Source of the DNA: Chaetoderma sp. LZ-2023a
Lineage: Eukaryota > Mollusca > Caudofoveata > Chaetodermatida > Chaetodermatidae
Reading direction: 5' to 3'
NCBI GenBank assembly: GCA_034401795.1
Contig: CM067365.1
Coordinates: 15,009,434-15,073,433 of the forward strand
Length of the DNA stretch: 64,000 nucleotides
Within the stretch, counting starts at the first letter, position 1, and each line of letters opens with the position of its first letter. The translations under genes and the position numbers were made by a program. Positions 23,175 to 33,347 of the stretch are shown one piece after another. Under the pieces are notes generated by a model. That model was given only the letters and a program-made list of their open reading frames with translations. It searched no databases and was not told the origin of the DNA.

Positions 23175-23460
23175 TGTCTGGTTCCCTTGGTACAGGTGTC
23201 CAGACAGGTGCCAAAGACAGATTTTGTGGTGGAAAACCCCACCACTCCGGCATGTACCCCTGGGATAACCATCCAAGGACCAGACTGTCTGACGTCACAC
23301 CTCGCCAAGCCTCAACGAAACGCATGAGCCTTCCACCCACTATAGACGCATCGACGCCTAATGCGGGTATCTGGCTCGCGATCCGCTCCAACCCCTCTCT
23401 CTTGATGAGAGAGAGTGAGAACCATTTTGGTCTTGGCTTGGCCGGTCTAACGGGCACCAC
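23175..23460 (-). CDS. DIRS-1 RT region, N-terminal block
   Basis: The frame with VLGWLSQGYMPEWWGFPPQ and LSLAPVWTPVPREPD aligns with the start of the RT frame of DIRS-4 (LVLRWLSVGYRPDWVTGPPS, LSLAPIWTPIPRDPD). This places it directly before the main RT block at 17884-19751 in the uninterrupted element. Confidence 0.75.
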
Positions 23461-23514
23461 TGTTCCTGTCGCACAGGTGCGGTCCAGGCAGATACAAAGG
23501 GAGCCCTCGTACCC

Positions 23515-25560
23515 TCAGGTACGATCCGCTCCCTTCTTTCCGCCCCTAGAGGACTTACCTTTCCCCTTGCCCTTCCCGCCTCTCGGGCGATCAGGAGCAA
23601 CATTGGGGAGGGTAGGGGCCTCCACAACCTTCTTGGCCTTCTTCGCCGGAAGCGGCTGAGAAGACCCAGTAGAAGTAGAAACAGCACTAGGCTTAGCTTT
23701 CGTCTTGCTTTTGTGCTTTTTCTGCTTCTTAGAAGGTTGCCCGGTTAGCGGCTTGGCTACAGCCCCTAGTGCGTGCGCCTGACGCACTAGCTCCAGCTGT
23801 AGATTAACCGCTAACCGATTCTGCATAACGTTGGCAGTGTCTTCTAAGATGGCCCACGCTTGGCCACCAAAGATGCTAGGGCCAGTAAGGGGCGTCCTAA
23901 AGAAGACGCTCCCTAACGGCAATAGCCGGACGCATATGGTCAAGGACCATCTGCCTCCTAGACTTCGCTACTCGCGCTTGCACCCTTGCCAATGCGTCTA
24001 TAGACAGCACCAGGCCGTCATTGACACATGAAAGCGCCACAGGTGGCACAGGATGGCCTGCTCCCGCTTCAGCCCACACCGACTGAAGAAGGCCATAAGA
24101 AAGATTGACAGCACTCATTGCTGCCCTCACCCCTCATCGCATAGGGACAGGACTTCATCATGGTGTACCCGAGACTTGACCACCAGCGCCGGGGCGGGGC
24201 CACCAGCGCCGGGGCGGGGCCACCTGCTTCAGCACTCTGGACACCCAGCACCCCTATCTGTCATATTTCCCCCGTGGGATACAACACCTCGCCCGCACCT
24301 CCCTGGAGGCCGCAGGAAGCTGGCCCTTGGTCAGGAGTTGTTTGCTATAAATAGCATCCAATAACTCCATAAACCTTGGATCCAGTCCAATAGACTGGAT
24401 TCGGGCTGCGGGCAAGATCCCCATCCTAATCGATGCCACTGATGGACGGGGTGCATCCTCCTCGGCCATGGTCGAAACCAGATGGGTCTACCCTGGCTAG
24501 CCAAGCCAGAGCCTCTGACCAGTCTGTCTCCGAGGAGGACACTCCCGTGAACACGTCACCCATTGACGTGTTCACGGCCCTACCAGCAACGGCCTCCCGG
24601 CTAGGAGCCATTGCTGATACGCCAGGAACTCCGGTACCGTACGGTGCCGCCGCCACCCCATGAAAAACACCAGTCCATGGAGTAGGCCCACACAGAAAAC
24701 CGTGCGGACCTGTGAAGAACCGTGGCCAAACACGGGCGCCAACGGCACCCCATGCCTGACCAGGAGAGATAGGTGAGTACCACGCCTGGCCAGCCACACA
24801 CGTCACCGTGTCGGTTGGCGGCAAACCAACCATCACGGGACCGGTACCGGAGTGGCCTCAACCACGGGCGGAGCCGCTGCCCTGGCTTGCGCCAAGCCAG
24901 ACAGATGGACATCCATGCTCTCCACCCGCGGCATCTCAGGCCACAGCAATCGCTCCTCCTCGGCCTCCTCGTCTTCAGACGAGGAACTATGTCGTCATTA
25001 GACGAGGAAACCGTGGAGCCGTTCTGGCGGACGGCTCCCATGCCTGACGGACCGGCCACCGATACTGGACCACCCGGAGGTGGCCGCAGAAAGACAGAAC
25101 CCATCAGGCCGGAGCCCGATGGGACTGCCAGGGAGCCGTACAAAACGGCTCCCTCGGTAGCCAGTCCAGAACCCTGTCCTTGAGGGTCCGAACCAAGCAT
25201 GGGAAGAGACTGCCCTACAACTTTTGGAAGCAGGGACGACACCAGCGTAGGCAGAACGCTATGCAAGAAGCCTTGAATAGCAGGACCAAACCACGCCGGC
25301 GGTGCCGTCTTTCACCAACGTGGAATGCCCCCGAGGGCCGAAACGGACGCTCCACGATTTGCTTTCGGACCGCCTGACCCCGCGTCAGACCCTGCCAAGT
25401 CCTTCTGGGCAAGGAACTTGACCATCATATCGGACGACCACACTGCACAAATGTTACACCTACTGTCAAGATTACATTTGGTACAACGGAAAAAGCCATG
25501 GTCCTTGAATAGAAACCACATGAATTTTTGGCACTCGTCCCATGATGGCTGGGCTGGGCT
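23515..25560 (-). CDS. DIRS-1 gag-like region, broken
   Basis: Several minus-strand frames together correspond to the gag-like frame of DIRS-4. The start has a CxxC...CxxC pattern (FRCTKCNLDSRCNICAVW) like that of DIRS-4 (FSCSPCGPLLKCDVCKLWGG). The 5'-proximal middle is Gly/Pro-rich and the end is basic (KKAKK, RPRGGKGKGKGK), as expected for a nucleic-acid-binding capsid-type protein. The region is broken in a few places. Confidence 0.65.
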
Positions 25561-26439
25561 GGCCTATAAATAAGCACAAACCAACAATAAGCAAGCAGAA
25601 CGAAACAGGAATGGAAGGCAGACAATTAATTTTCAAATAATTTGATCATAAATTAAATGTTAACCCTCCCGCACCCCACCCCGCAACAGCAAAGATCGCA
25701 TTGATTATGACGACAAGAACGAAGCGGGAAATAATACACCCATAAACTGATCCTCAAGGATGTATAACAGAACAAGGAATCATATTGCATAGCATTCGGG
25801 GTATATTTACTAATCAATATAAATTATACTCCTAACGAAGGCCAAAACGATATGTGAAGAAACAACAAAATGTAAACAAACTGCTGTAGCACACGGTAAA
25901 ACCGCAGACCACACATCTAACTCCGGAATTTTGAAAATTCCAAAGTTTTTCTGGTACCAATAAAGTACGCAGCACCCAGAATCAGATGCACGAATTAATG
26001 AAACATTTTCTTCAAATAAAAATCTGAGACAACACGGGTGTGACGTCACCCGCTCGGACCTTACGGAGAACGACGTAAAACACCGTAAAGCCAACACCTT
26101 ATTTCATATCTGCCGAACGCCTGTTGGGGTTAAAGGAAGGCGATCAATCTGGCATATTTCGTTGTTAACACACATCCCAGATTCGGGATCAGAAATTAGA
26201 ACATGCGACACAGACGAAATTTTGAAGACCTAAATCTTTTACCTATGGAATAACATGGACTTATACAACCTGGTTATCATCGGCTCCTTCCATGGTAATC
26301 CAATATAATCCTTAGCGAGTGCACAAAGCTATCACAATACACTGAAAAAGACTTAAGACTCCAACTGCACAAAAAAGCATGTAGCTCTTGTTGCTATGCA
26401 AACAAGAATGAGCTTCACAGAAAATGGGTACTCGGCAGA

Positions 26440-26570
26440 TGGGAGCCAAGTACCCGATTTCAGGAGTCAGTAAAGCTTACTAAGTCTATAGTCCTAGGGT
26501 CAGCTTTCCAGGATAGCTTGTATCAGAAGTAATAGAATGGTGAGTATTGATCGAAGGAGAAATGACGATC
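26440..26570 (+). repeat. DIRS-1 inverted terminal repeat, right
   Basis: Inverted copy of 16262-16400, ending AATGGTGAGTATTGATCGAA. The short GAAATGA found at both borders may be shared target sequence or chance, since DIRS elements do not normally make target duplications. Confidence 0.8.
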
Positions 26571-27200
26571 CACTCAGTGGCGGCAAACCATGAAGGAAAA
26601 GTAAAATCCTGGGCTCACTGCTTTGCAGTACTGCTGACATTGCTGCATCATCGGGAACATAGCTTTCCAGTCCTTCTGGAAGCTATGGATTCATAGATCA
26701 AAGATGCCCTTGGTAAAAAGACTAAGTTTAGACAATGCAACCTGCGTATCCTTGATGTATAACTGTAACAGCTGGGCAGCTCTAGACAAACTTGACGCCT
26801 GCCACTGCAAACACCTACACACCATCACTGGACACCGATGGCCAGAGAGCATAATTTCCAACGATGCACTATACAAGATGTGTAATACGCCGCTGCTGTC
26901 TGTAAAAGTCGCCCAGCAAAGATGGTCCATGTTTGGCCATGTGCTAAGGATGCCAGAAGACACCAGCACAGAGAGCCTTGGAATTCGCCCTACTCGGAGT
27001 CAGCAAATAAAGAGTCAGGAGAGGACGTCATTGCATAAATCTGCTAAGCGTGCTACAAGGTGACCTCAAGAAAGCAGGATTAGGTACATTCAAGTCAAGA
27101 ATGGACCTGAGGAAGCTAAGGATTTTGGCTGAGGACAAGACACAGTGGGCAAAAGCGAAGGACTGATTGCAGCTGTAGGATGTTACTACAGCCGCAGAAT
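26571..27200 (+). mobile_element. RTE-like LINE, 3' part
   Basis: This continues the LINE cut at 16258. It encodes the thumb and C-terminal part, including KDALGKKTKFRQCNLRILD and the block HTITGHRWPESIISNDALY ... AQQRWSMFGHVLRMP, the familiar RWFGHVLRMP signature of this LINE group. Frames are interrupted. The 3' end lies near 27200 just before hairpin elements. Confidence 0.75.
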
Positions 27201-27306
27201 ACAGTAATCATACATACAGATGAGCTCAGAACATGAAATGTCTTAACAGATGACAATAAGTAGTTTCAATACATGTTGGGTGACCTTATAACAGGAGGTT
27301 GTTCCA

Positions 27307-27515
27307 TTAACCTTAACGCACAAGCTGGTGAAAAAACAGCTTCTGCAATGGGCTTGAGAGATGTTCATTTGTAGACCCAGAGAAGACTTAAGACGATAAC
27401 CGAGTCAGCTATTCCGGTGATAAATTTTCAAAAAATAATCTGTTGGTCTGCAAACAGACGTTTTCTATGAGTAAATTGGAATTTTCTTGAACAAATTTTA
27501 GGGTAAACGGGTTAA
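27307..27515 (+). repeat. Family A hairpin element
   Basis: Left TTAACCTTAACGCACAAGC, centre GACGATAACCGAGTCAGC, right tail TTGAACAAATTTTAGGG and TTAA at 27512-27515. Part of the left arm centre is deleted. Confidence 0.65.
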
Positions 27516-27586
27516 TATTGAGCTCCCTCGCTGACCATTAGCGTTTAATCATAGTGCGGTCAAGAAAATCTCCATTCTCCTTAGTA

Positions 27587-27698
27587 AATGTCCATTTGCT
27601 GGCCAAGAAGACAAATTAAACAAATTTATGACTATAACAACCGGCTCGGTTATCGAGCCAGTCAAAAATATCTTTATAGTGGCCTGCAAATGAAGATT
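27587..27698 (-). repeat. Family A hairpin element, diverged
   Basis: TGTCCATTTGCTGGCCAAGA to GGCCTGCAAATGAAGATT around CCGGCTCGGTTATCGAGCCAG. The right inner arm is shortened. Confidence 0.6.
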
Positions 27699-27738
27699 AC
27701 TGAAATATCTATTTTGTGTCCAGCTTCACCATTAACCT

Positions 27739-27956
27739 TTAACCCTCGAATTCATTCAAGAAAATTTCAATCTCTTCATACAAAATGTCTATTTGCAGAC
27801 TAAGAGAAGACTATTTTTGAAAATTTACCACTAGAAAGACTGGCTCATTTATCGAGTGTTATTCTATTTGTAAAATTTAAAAAATAGCGTTTTCTTAGTC
27901 TACAATTGTACATTTCTCAAGAGCACTGCAGAAGCTGTTATGGCTGATATAAGTGA
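27739..27956 (-). repeat. Family A hairpin element
   Basis: TTAACCCTCGAATTCATTC opens the reversed copy. The palindrome core is 27783-27915 and the tail is CTCAAGAGCACTGCAGAAGC. It abuts a family C copy. Confidence 0.7.
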
Positions 27957-28166
27957 TAAAGCTCACCACTCTGATGTCAATATTTTATCTTTTACTGTGC
28001 CAATAACAAAGTTCTAAACTGGCATGACTGGTGTAGTTTAAAACAATTATGGTAAATGATGTGGCTGTGTTAGACTTTTGCTGAAAGATGAACACCAGTT
28101 CATCTTTTAATTTCATTTGAAAATTTAAAATTTTTAATTTTGACACCGTCGTGTTAATGGTTAAAG
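27957..28166 (+). repeat. Family C hairpin element, diverged
   Basis: CTCACCACTCTGATGTCAAT to TTTTGACACCGTCGTGTTAATGG-type end with TTAA. The arm GATGAACACCAGTTCATCTT is preserved, but the centre is drifted. Confidence 0.6.
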
Positions 28167-28364
28167 CAGTGTTGCACCTAGGGCAAGGATTCACTGGGGA
28201 GAATTTGGTTTTTGGCCCTATTTCTATATATAAGTAGATAAGGAACTGTTTAACATAAGGGGACATTTGCATTCTCAGGAGGAAAATATTCACCGGCTCT
28301 CCCTAGGTGCAACCCTGGTAAAAGTGTCAATTAACTGATGGACAGGTAAAGCTTATGAACTTAC

Positions 28365-28559
28365 CTCCAGTTTCAGGGGCACTGCGGTCATTTGTCACCG
28401 CCTTTTTCAGCCTCATTCCTTTGTTTATTTGTCCGAGTAATGCTCCTCTGTCGAGTGCTTCTGATTTGTTTGCCTTAGGTGCTTTCATGACCGGCGGGGG
28501 CGGCGCCCCTGGAGGGGGTGGTGGAGGTGGAGGGGGCATCTTTGTACAGCGCCTGCTCT
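28365..28559 (-). CDS. WIPF: WIP/verprolin-family protein, N-terminal exon with WH2 domain
   Basis: Minus-strand exon. The AG acceptor (GATAGTTTCAG) ends at 28560, the exon starts at 28559, the likely ATG is at 28537-28539, and a consensus donor GTAAGT begins at 28364. The encoded start is MPPPPPPPPPGAPPPP, followed by a WH2 actin-binding segment with RGALLGQINKGMRLKKAV and TNDRSAP, the spacing and LKK-type motif seen in animal WIPF1-3 and yeast verprolin. WIP proteins bind actin through WH2 and hold WASP/N-WASP in check at the actin cortex. About 20 bases of 5' untranslated sequence precede the ATG, so an upstream non-coding exon is expected to the right. The following exons must lie to the left or have been missed among repeats. 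Confidence 0.85.
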
Positions 28560-28764
28560 CTGAAACTATCAATGACACAATAACATGCATTAATCAAGTG
28601 ATGTTAAGATAGGCTTCTGTGATTATGTGATTATATAGAAAATCACGATTATTTTCTAAATCATGAATTTTTATGATTAACAAGAGCCCCGCAAACGGCG
28701 CATAAGACCACCACCACTCCTTGATGACAAAGCATTGAATGAGAGATATGATTAGCAACTAGCC

Positions 28765-29690
28765 ATTTCTTCCTCAGACCTAGACCAGTCATCCTCTGAA
28801 GTTTCAAAGCGATCGACTAAAAAGTTCATGAAGTTATCGTCTGGAAACCAATTTTCAAGATGGCGGCTGGCGGCCATATTGGATTTCAGATCATCTACAA
28901 ATTCTATAGGTTTCTTCCTCAAGCCATGGCCAATAACCCCATCAAGTTTCAAAGTGATAAACTAAACAGAATTGGAGTTATCGTTCGGAAACCAATTTTC
29001 AAGATGGCCACCAGTCGATGGATTTAGAATCATCGTCAATTTCGAGTTAATTTTCCAGGCAGTCAACCACCCTATAAAGTTTCATAGCAATCCGATAAAC
29101 TGTAATGGAGTTATTGGCCCGAAACCAATTTTCCAGATGGCTGTCCTTGGCTGGTGGCCATCTTGGATTTTGGATATCATCGATTTCGATAGGTTTCTTC
29201 TCTAGACCTAGTCCAACCACCGTATGAAGAGATCTGATAAACAGTAACATACAATGTAGCTATCATCCAGAAATCAATTTTAAAGATGGCCATTGATGGC
29301 TGGCAGCCATCTTGGATTTCGGATCATTGTCGATTTCGATAGATTTCTTCCTCAGACCTAGTCCAATCATCCTATGAAGGTTCAAAATGATCTGATAAAT
29401 GGCAACAGAGTTATCATCCGGAAACCAATTTTCATGATGGCCACCAGTGGCTGTGGATTTCGGATCATCATCAATTTCGATAGGCTTGAAGCCTTTTTCC
29501 CGTGACCTAGTCTAAGTACCATATGAAGTATCAAAGCGATTCGATAAACAGTACCGGAGTTAGCATCTGAAAACCAGTTTTCAAGATGGCCACTGGTGGC
29601 TAGCTTGGATTTCAGATCATCGTCAATTTCGATAGGTTTCTTCTCATCACCTATTCCAATCACCCTATGAAGTTTGAAAGCATCATTCCA
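28765..29690. repeat. Degenerate tandem array, about 140-150 bp units
   Basis: Six to seven units recur, each with GAAACCAATTTTCAAGATGG, a GGCGGCCATCTTGGATTT-like block, ATCATCGTCAATTTCGATAG and a TTTCTTCCTCAGACCTAGTC-like block. Units have drifted considerably. Open frames of 60-107 codons on the minus strand follow the repeat and are not genes. A family A fragment abuts the right end (29683-29727). Confidence 0.75.
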
Positions 29691-29727
29691 GTAATACATT
29701 TTCAAGAAAAGTCTTCTCTTGACATTC

Positions 29728-30450
29728 GCTGAACAAAATATAAATAAAAATTTTCTTGACCTATCGCATTAAAGAGTAATTAAAAGGTACATTTTGAAAT
29801 TTATTTACGAAGTAGAAATTATTCACAATTATTCAATTATTTAATTCTTAATCATATAAATTCATGATTTAAAAAATAATCAGGATTTTTTATTTAATCA
29901 CATAATCGCGGCTAGCACATGTGAGACTGCACTGAAAGTCAAGTCTCTACACACACACACATGCACACACACAACGAGCAACTTACATGTATGCTAAATC
30001 CATATTGTCTTTTCAATCATATCATAGTATTACAGTAATCCAACAATCTCATGAGTATATTTATAGATCACAGACAGACTCAGTATCTAAATCAACATCA
30101 TAACTGGACAAAGACACTGACCAGGCCATGACAACTGGACAAAGACACTGCACACAAAACTTTTCCATGTACATAAGAATACATTTAGACATATATCGTT
30201 CTTATCTAATCATCACAGTTGACTCATGGCATAAATTTCCAAATTTACGATTATCATTTACTTGAAAATGTATTTGAAAAGTGTACAAATTGTCTAAATA
30301 ACTTGAAAAAATTAACGCATCCTAAGTATGATTTCTGAAGACTGACTAGTAATGAATAGAAAGTTAGTAAAATGTATGTACATTTGTACTCTGTCAAGTA
30401 TAAATGTACATTTGATGCATTCAAGATTTTATACCCTGTGACCATTAGAC
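29728..30450. other. Non-coding stretch with a short CA repeat
   Basis: A CA-rich microsatellite at 29949-29973 and a duplicated AACTGGACAAAGACACTG (about 30096 and 30131) are the only structures noticed. Confidence 0.4.
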
Positions 30451-30656
30451 TTAACCCTATAACACTTAAGACGGATAAAATCACCTTCTGCTGTGGTCTT
30501 GAGAAATGTCCATTTGCAGACCAAGAGTAGACTATTTTTGAAAATTTACCACTGGAATGACTGGCTCGATAACCGGTGGTAAATTGTCAAAAATAATCTT
30601 CTCTTGGTTTACAAATTGAAATTTTCTTAAAAGAAATTTGTGTGTTTAATGGTTAA
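30451..30656 (+). repeat. Family A hairpin element with TTAA ends
   Basis: TTAACCCTATAACACTTAAG at left, palindrome 30503-30620 with part of the right centre deleted, and AATGGTTAA at right. Confidence 0.7.
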
Positions 30657-30796
30657 TTTATACAATGAACAGGTGCACCATTAATAGGTATATTATTAAC
30701 TCATTACTAAAAAATAACAATAACTAATGCATACAAACGCCATTAACCAATCAACACTGAAAGATCAGAAATAACTAATTCTTTTTTATCGGTATT

Positions 30797-31024
30797 TTAA
30801 CCCTTTAACACTCATATCAGCCAAAAACGGCATCTGCAGTGGTATTGGGAAATATTCATTTGCAGATCAAGAGTAGACTATTTTTGAAAATTGACCACTG
30901 GAATGACTGGCTCGATAACAGAGCCAGCCATTCCAGTGGTAAATTTTCAAAAATAGCCTTCTCTTGCTCTGCAAATAACCATTTTCTATGAGAAAATTAA
31001 GATTTGAATAAATTCAAGGGTTAC
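30797..31024 (+). repeat. Family A hairpin element
   Basis: TTAACCCTTTAACACTCATA opens a well-kept copy. The palindrome is 30850-30983 around CTGGCTCGATAACAGAGCCAG, and the right end is AAGGGTTA. Confidence 0.75.
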
Positions 31025-31110
31025 GGTTCGTACTCGCTTTGCAATGCTAAACTCAATGACTTTTCCATGAATTTCCATAATCAGACTTACAAAAATTCCA
31101 TGACCTAGAG
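31025..31110. mobile_element. Possible hAT-like element remnant
   Basis: GGTTCGTACTCGC followed by CAATGACTTTTCCATGAATT and TTCCATGACCTAG resembles terminal sequence of hAT-like elements and the right end of the element at 38071-38912. Only one end is visible. Confidence 0.3.
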
Positions 31111-31199
31111 AAGGATAAATACCACATGTTATGATAAGTCAATTACATGTACAATTTAATTAATATTCTGTAGAATATTTTGAAACTAATTTCACTGGA

Positions 31200-31303
31200 A
31201 GATAATGATTCTGGCTATGTTATAAATCGGGCCAGACATTCCATTTGTAAATTTTCAGAAATAATGTTCACTATTATGCTTGGTCTGCAAATAGACATTT
31301 TCT
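31200..31303 (+). repeat. Family A hairpin element, partial, with family B fragment
   Basis: The right arm CCATTTGTAAATTTTCAGAA to GGTCTGCAAATAGACATTTT and tail are present. The left arm is replaced by a family B arm (TAGAATATTTTGAAACTAAT) at 31170-31195. Confidence 0.5.
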
Positions 31304-31450
31304 ATGAGAAAATTGAATTTTCTTGAACAAAATTGAGCATTAAATGGATAATGTATGCAAAAAAAACCAGCACAGCTCAAGTCACATAATTACCTACAGA
31401 GCAGATCAAAAATAGGTTAACATGTTTACAAAACAGAAACATCTTAGTTA

Positions 31451-31660
31451 TTAACCCTTACCACTCTGATGCTAAGCTTTTAAATTTTCAAATTAAATTA
31501 AAAGATGTAACTGGTGTTCATTTTTCAACAAGTTTGGTGAAAGATGGTGCCGTCATAGACAGCAACATCGTCCACCGAAATTGTTAAAAAATGTATACCA
31601 GATTCTTCGCTAACGGACCAATAAAAAATAGAATTTTTACATCAAAGTGGTAATGGTTAA
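31451..31660 (+). repeat. Family C hairpin element, complete with TTAA ends
   Basis: TTAACCCTTACCACTCTGAT to ATCAAAGTGGTAATGGTTAA, 210 bp. The inner arms pair CAACAAGTTTGGTGAAAGAT with ATCGTCCACCGAAATTGTTA. It is followed at 31661-31755 by a degenerate family B palindrome. Confidence 0.75.
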
Positions 31661-31755
31661 GAAATGTTCCGTTGATTATTTTGTGCATAATGGCTGACAT
31701 AGTCACATAGGCAGCAATATCTTCCAATCCAATTGTGATCAAAATATTCAACCGT
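31661..31755. repeat. Family B hairpin element, partial
   Basis: GGCAGCAATATCTTCCAATC and TTGTGATCAAAATATTCAAC give one good arm; the other is drifted. Confidence 0.5.
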
Positions 31756-32099
31756 ATGTAGAATTATTAAGTTTTGGAGGCATGTTAAGTTGTTTCTGAG
31801 CTCTACTGTACAAAGTCCACAGACACAGACACTTCTGATTAATTATGTAAAAAAGCTATAGATAGTCAGTGTGTTAAAAAACTGTGCAATACCCGCCATA
31901 CTAGGAACTGTATATGAAATTCCTAATTACAGGCGATTAAACGTTAGTTAGATATAAATATAACCATTAATTGTCACTGTAGGGAAATAGATAATACATG
32001 TACATCATATTTAGGCCTTTCTGTCTTTTGTTACTCAAAAGTGTTGCAATCTTTGAAAACATACATGTACTTGGCAAAAGCTGTTGCTACCATAACTGC

Positions 32100-32505
32100 T
32101 TAACCCTTTGACTCTTGAATTTGTTCAAGAAATTTCGATTTTCTCATAGAAAATGTCAATTTGCAGACCAAAAGAAGACCATTTTTGAAGATTTATGACT
32201 TGAACGACTGGCTCGGGTATCGGGTATCGGGTATTTTCAAAAATAGTCTTCTCTTTGTCTGCAAATGGCCATTTCTCAAGACCACTGCAGAAAATGGCTT
32301 CTGCATTGGTCCCGAGGAGTGTCTATTGGGAGATCAAGAAGAATATTTAAAAGTATTTTTGAAAGTTTGTCGTTGGAATGACTGGCTCAATAATCAACGA
32401 TGGCATTCCTATGGTTAATTTTTTTTTTTAAATACTCATATATTGCTGCAAATGGAGATTGAATAAGCACAAATTTAGACTTTCTTGACCAATTTTAACC
32501 ATTAA
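32100..32505. repeat. Family A hairpin elements, head-to-head pair
   Basis: A reversed copy (palindrome 32151-32273, opening TTAACCCTTTGACTCTTGAA) is followed by a forward copy (32317-32460) ending near TTAACC and ATTAAG. The CACTGCAGAAAATGGCTTCTGCA junction joins the two left ends. Confidence 0.65.
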
Positions 32506-33345
32506 GTCATTTAAGCTTTTATTGACACCATTTTCAAAATAGCACACGTTATCATACACAGTTGAGCTGAACAACATGTGCTTATAATAGACGGATTGGT
32601 TTCTCACTTTGCACCAGCACTAATTTCCGGTAAATTTTTCATAAAATTTAAGCCAATAAAGTGTAGCATTTTGACAATATTCGGTAATTTTTTCATAAAA
32701 TCAGATTTTCCCACAAAAAAATTGACCAATCAAAATTTGTTAAACAAGTTTTGATCCCACCATCATTGTGTGATGCCGTGTCATTACAAGGAGACATGTG
32801 TTCAAGTTTGGGTCCAGTATGATTAACCAGACCTGAGATATAAACAGAAAAGTTGAGCTAAACAGAAAATGTTAAAGTTGAAAAAAACAAGGCTTTTACC
32901 GAGTACAGAATGACATTTACCTTTGATCACAAGGTCATTGTAGCGTTGAAAATACAATATGGGTAATTCATCGGTGAAAGCGTTAACACTTTGAACCGTT
33001 GATACCGCTAAAAAGAACTAGAAGCTGCAAGAGTGCAGGCTGTCATACACACCCCGCCTCCCACCCCACTCCACCCCAGCCCTAACACCAGAATATAACC
33101 TACATGGGTTTTTCCAAACCATGCCAATACAGTAAAAGTTAATCCATTATTTGTCTGGATGCTATATTAGACTAGCATAACTAGGGACATGATGCTACAT
33201 GTAGGGGTGGGGTGGGGAGAGAGAGAGACAGAGAATATGTTCTCGGCCCGGTCTCTGCATATGGATGTCCATAATGTACAAGTATATATGTCCTGTACAA
33301 ATTACCATATGTACAGGTATACATTCATAAAATCTTGTCGCAGTA
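32506..33345. other. Non-coding, nothing recognised
   Basis: AT-rich sequence with a short inverted TTTTTCATAAAAT duplication (32636 and 32691). No exon or element end was identified. Confidence 0.35.
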
Positions 33346-33347
33346 AC

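Larger units (their letters stand above)
16262..26570 (-). mobile_element. DIRS retroelement (DIRS-1), interrupted, broken
   Basis: A tyrosine-recombinase retroelement of the DIRS group, read on the minus strand: gag-like region (25560 to 23515), RT/RNase H region (in two blocks) and tyrosine recombinase (to about 17083). The borders are set by inverted terminal repeats and by an internal complementary region matching both ends. About 3.4 kb of unrelated DNA (19752-23174) lies within the RT region, so the element itself would be about 6.9 kb, a usual size. It is broken: beyond that insertion a handful of smaller breaks are likely. The terminal repeats are similar but not identical, so it looks older than DIRS-4. 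It lies inside an RTE-like LINE. Confidence 0.85.

Noticed and set aside
28355-28612. Plus-strand glycine-rich open frame over the WIPF exon
   Set aside because: It is the antisense of the polyproline stretch; splice signals and the WH2 motif support the minus strand.
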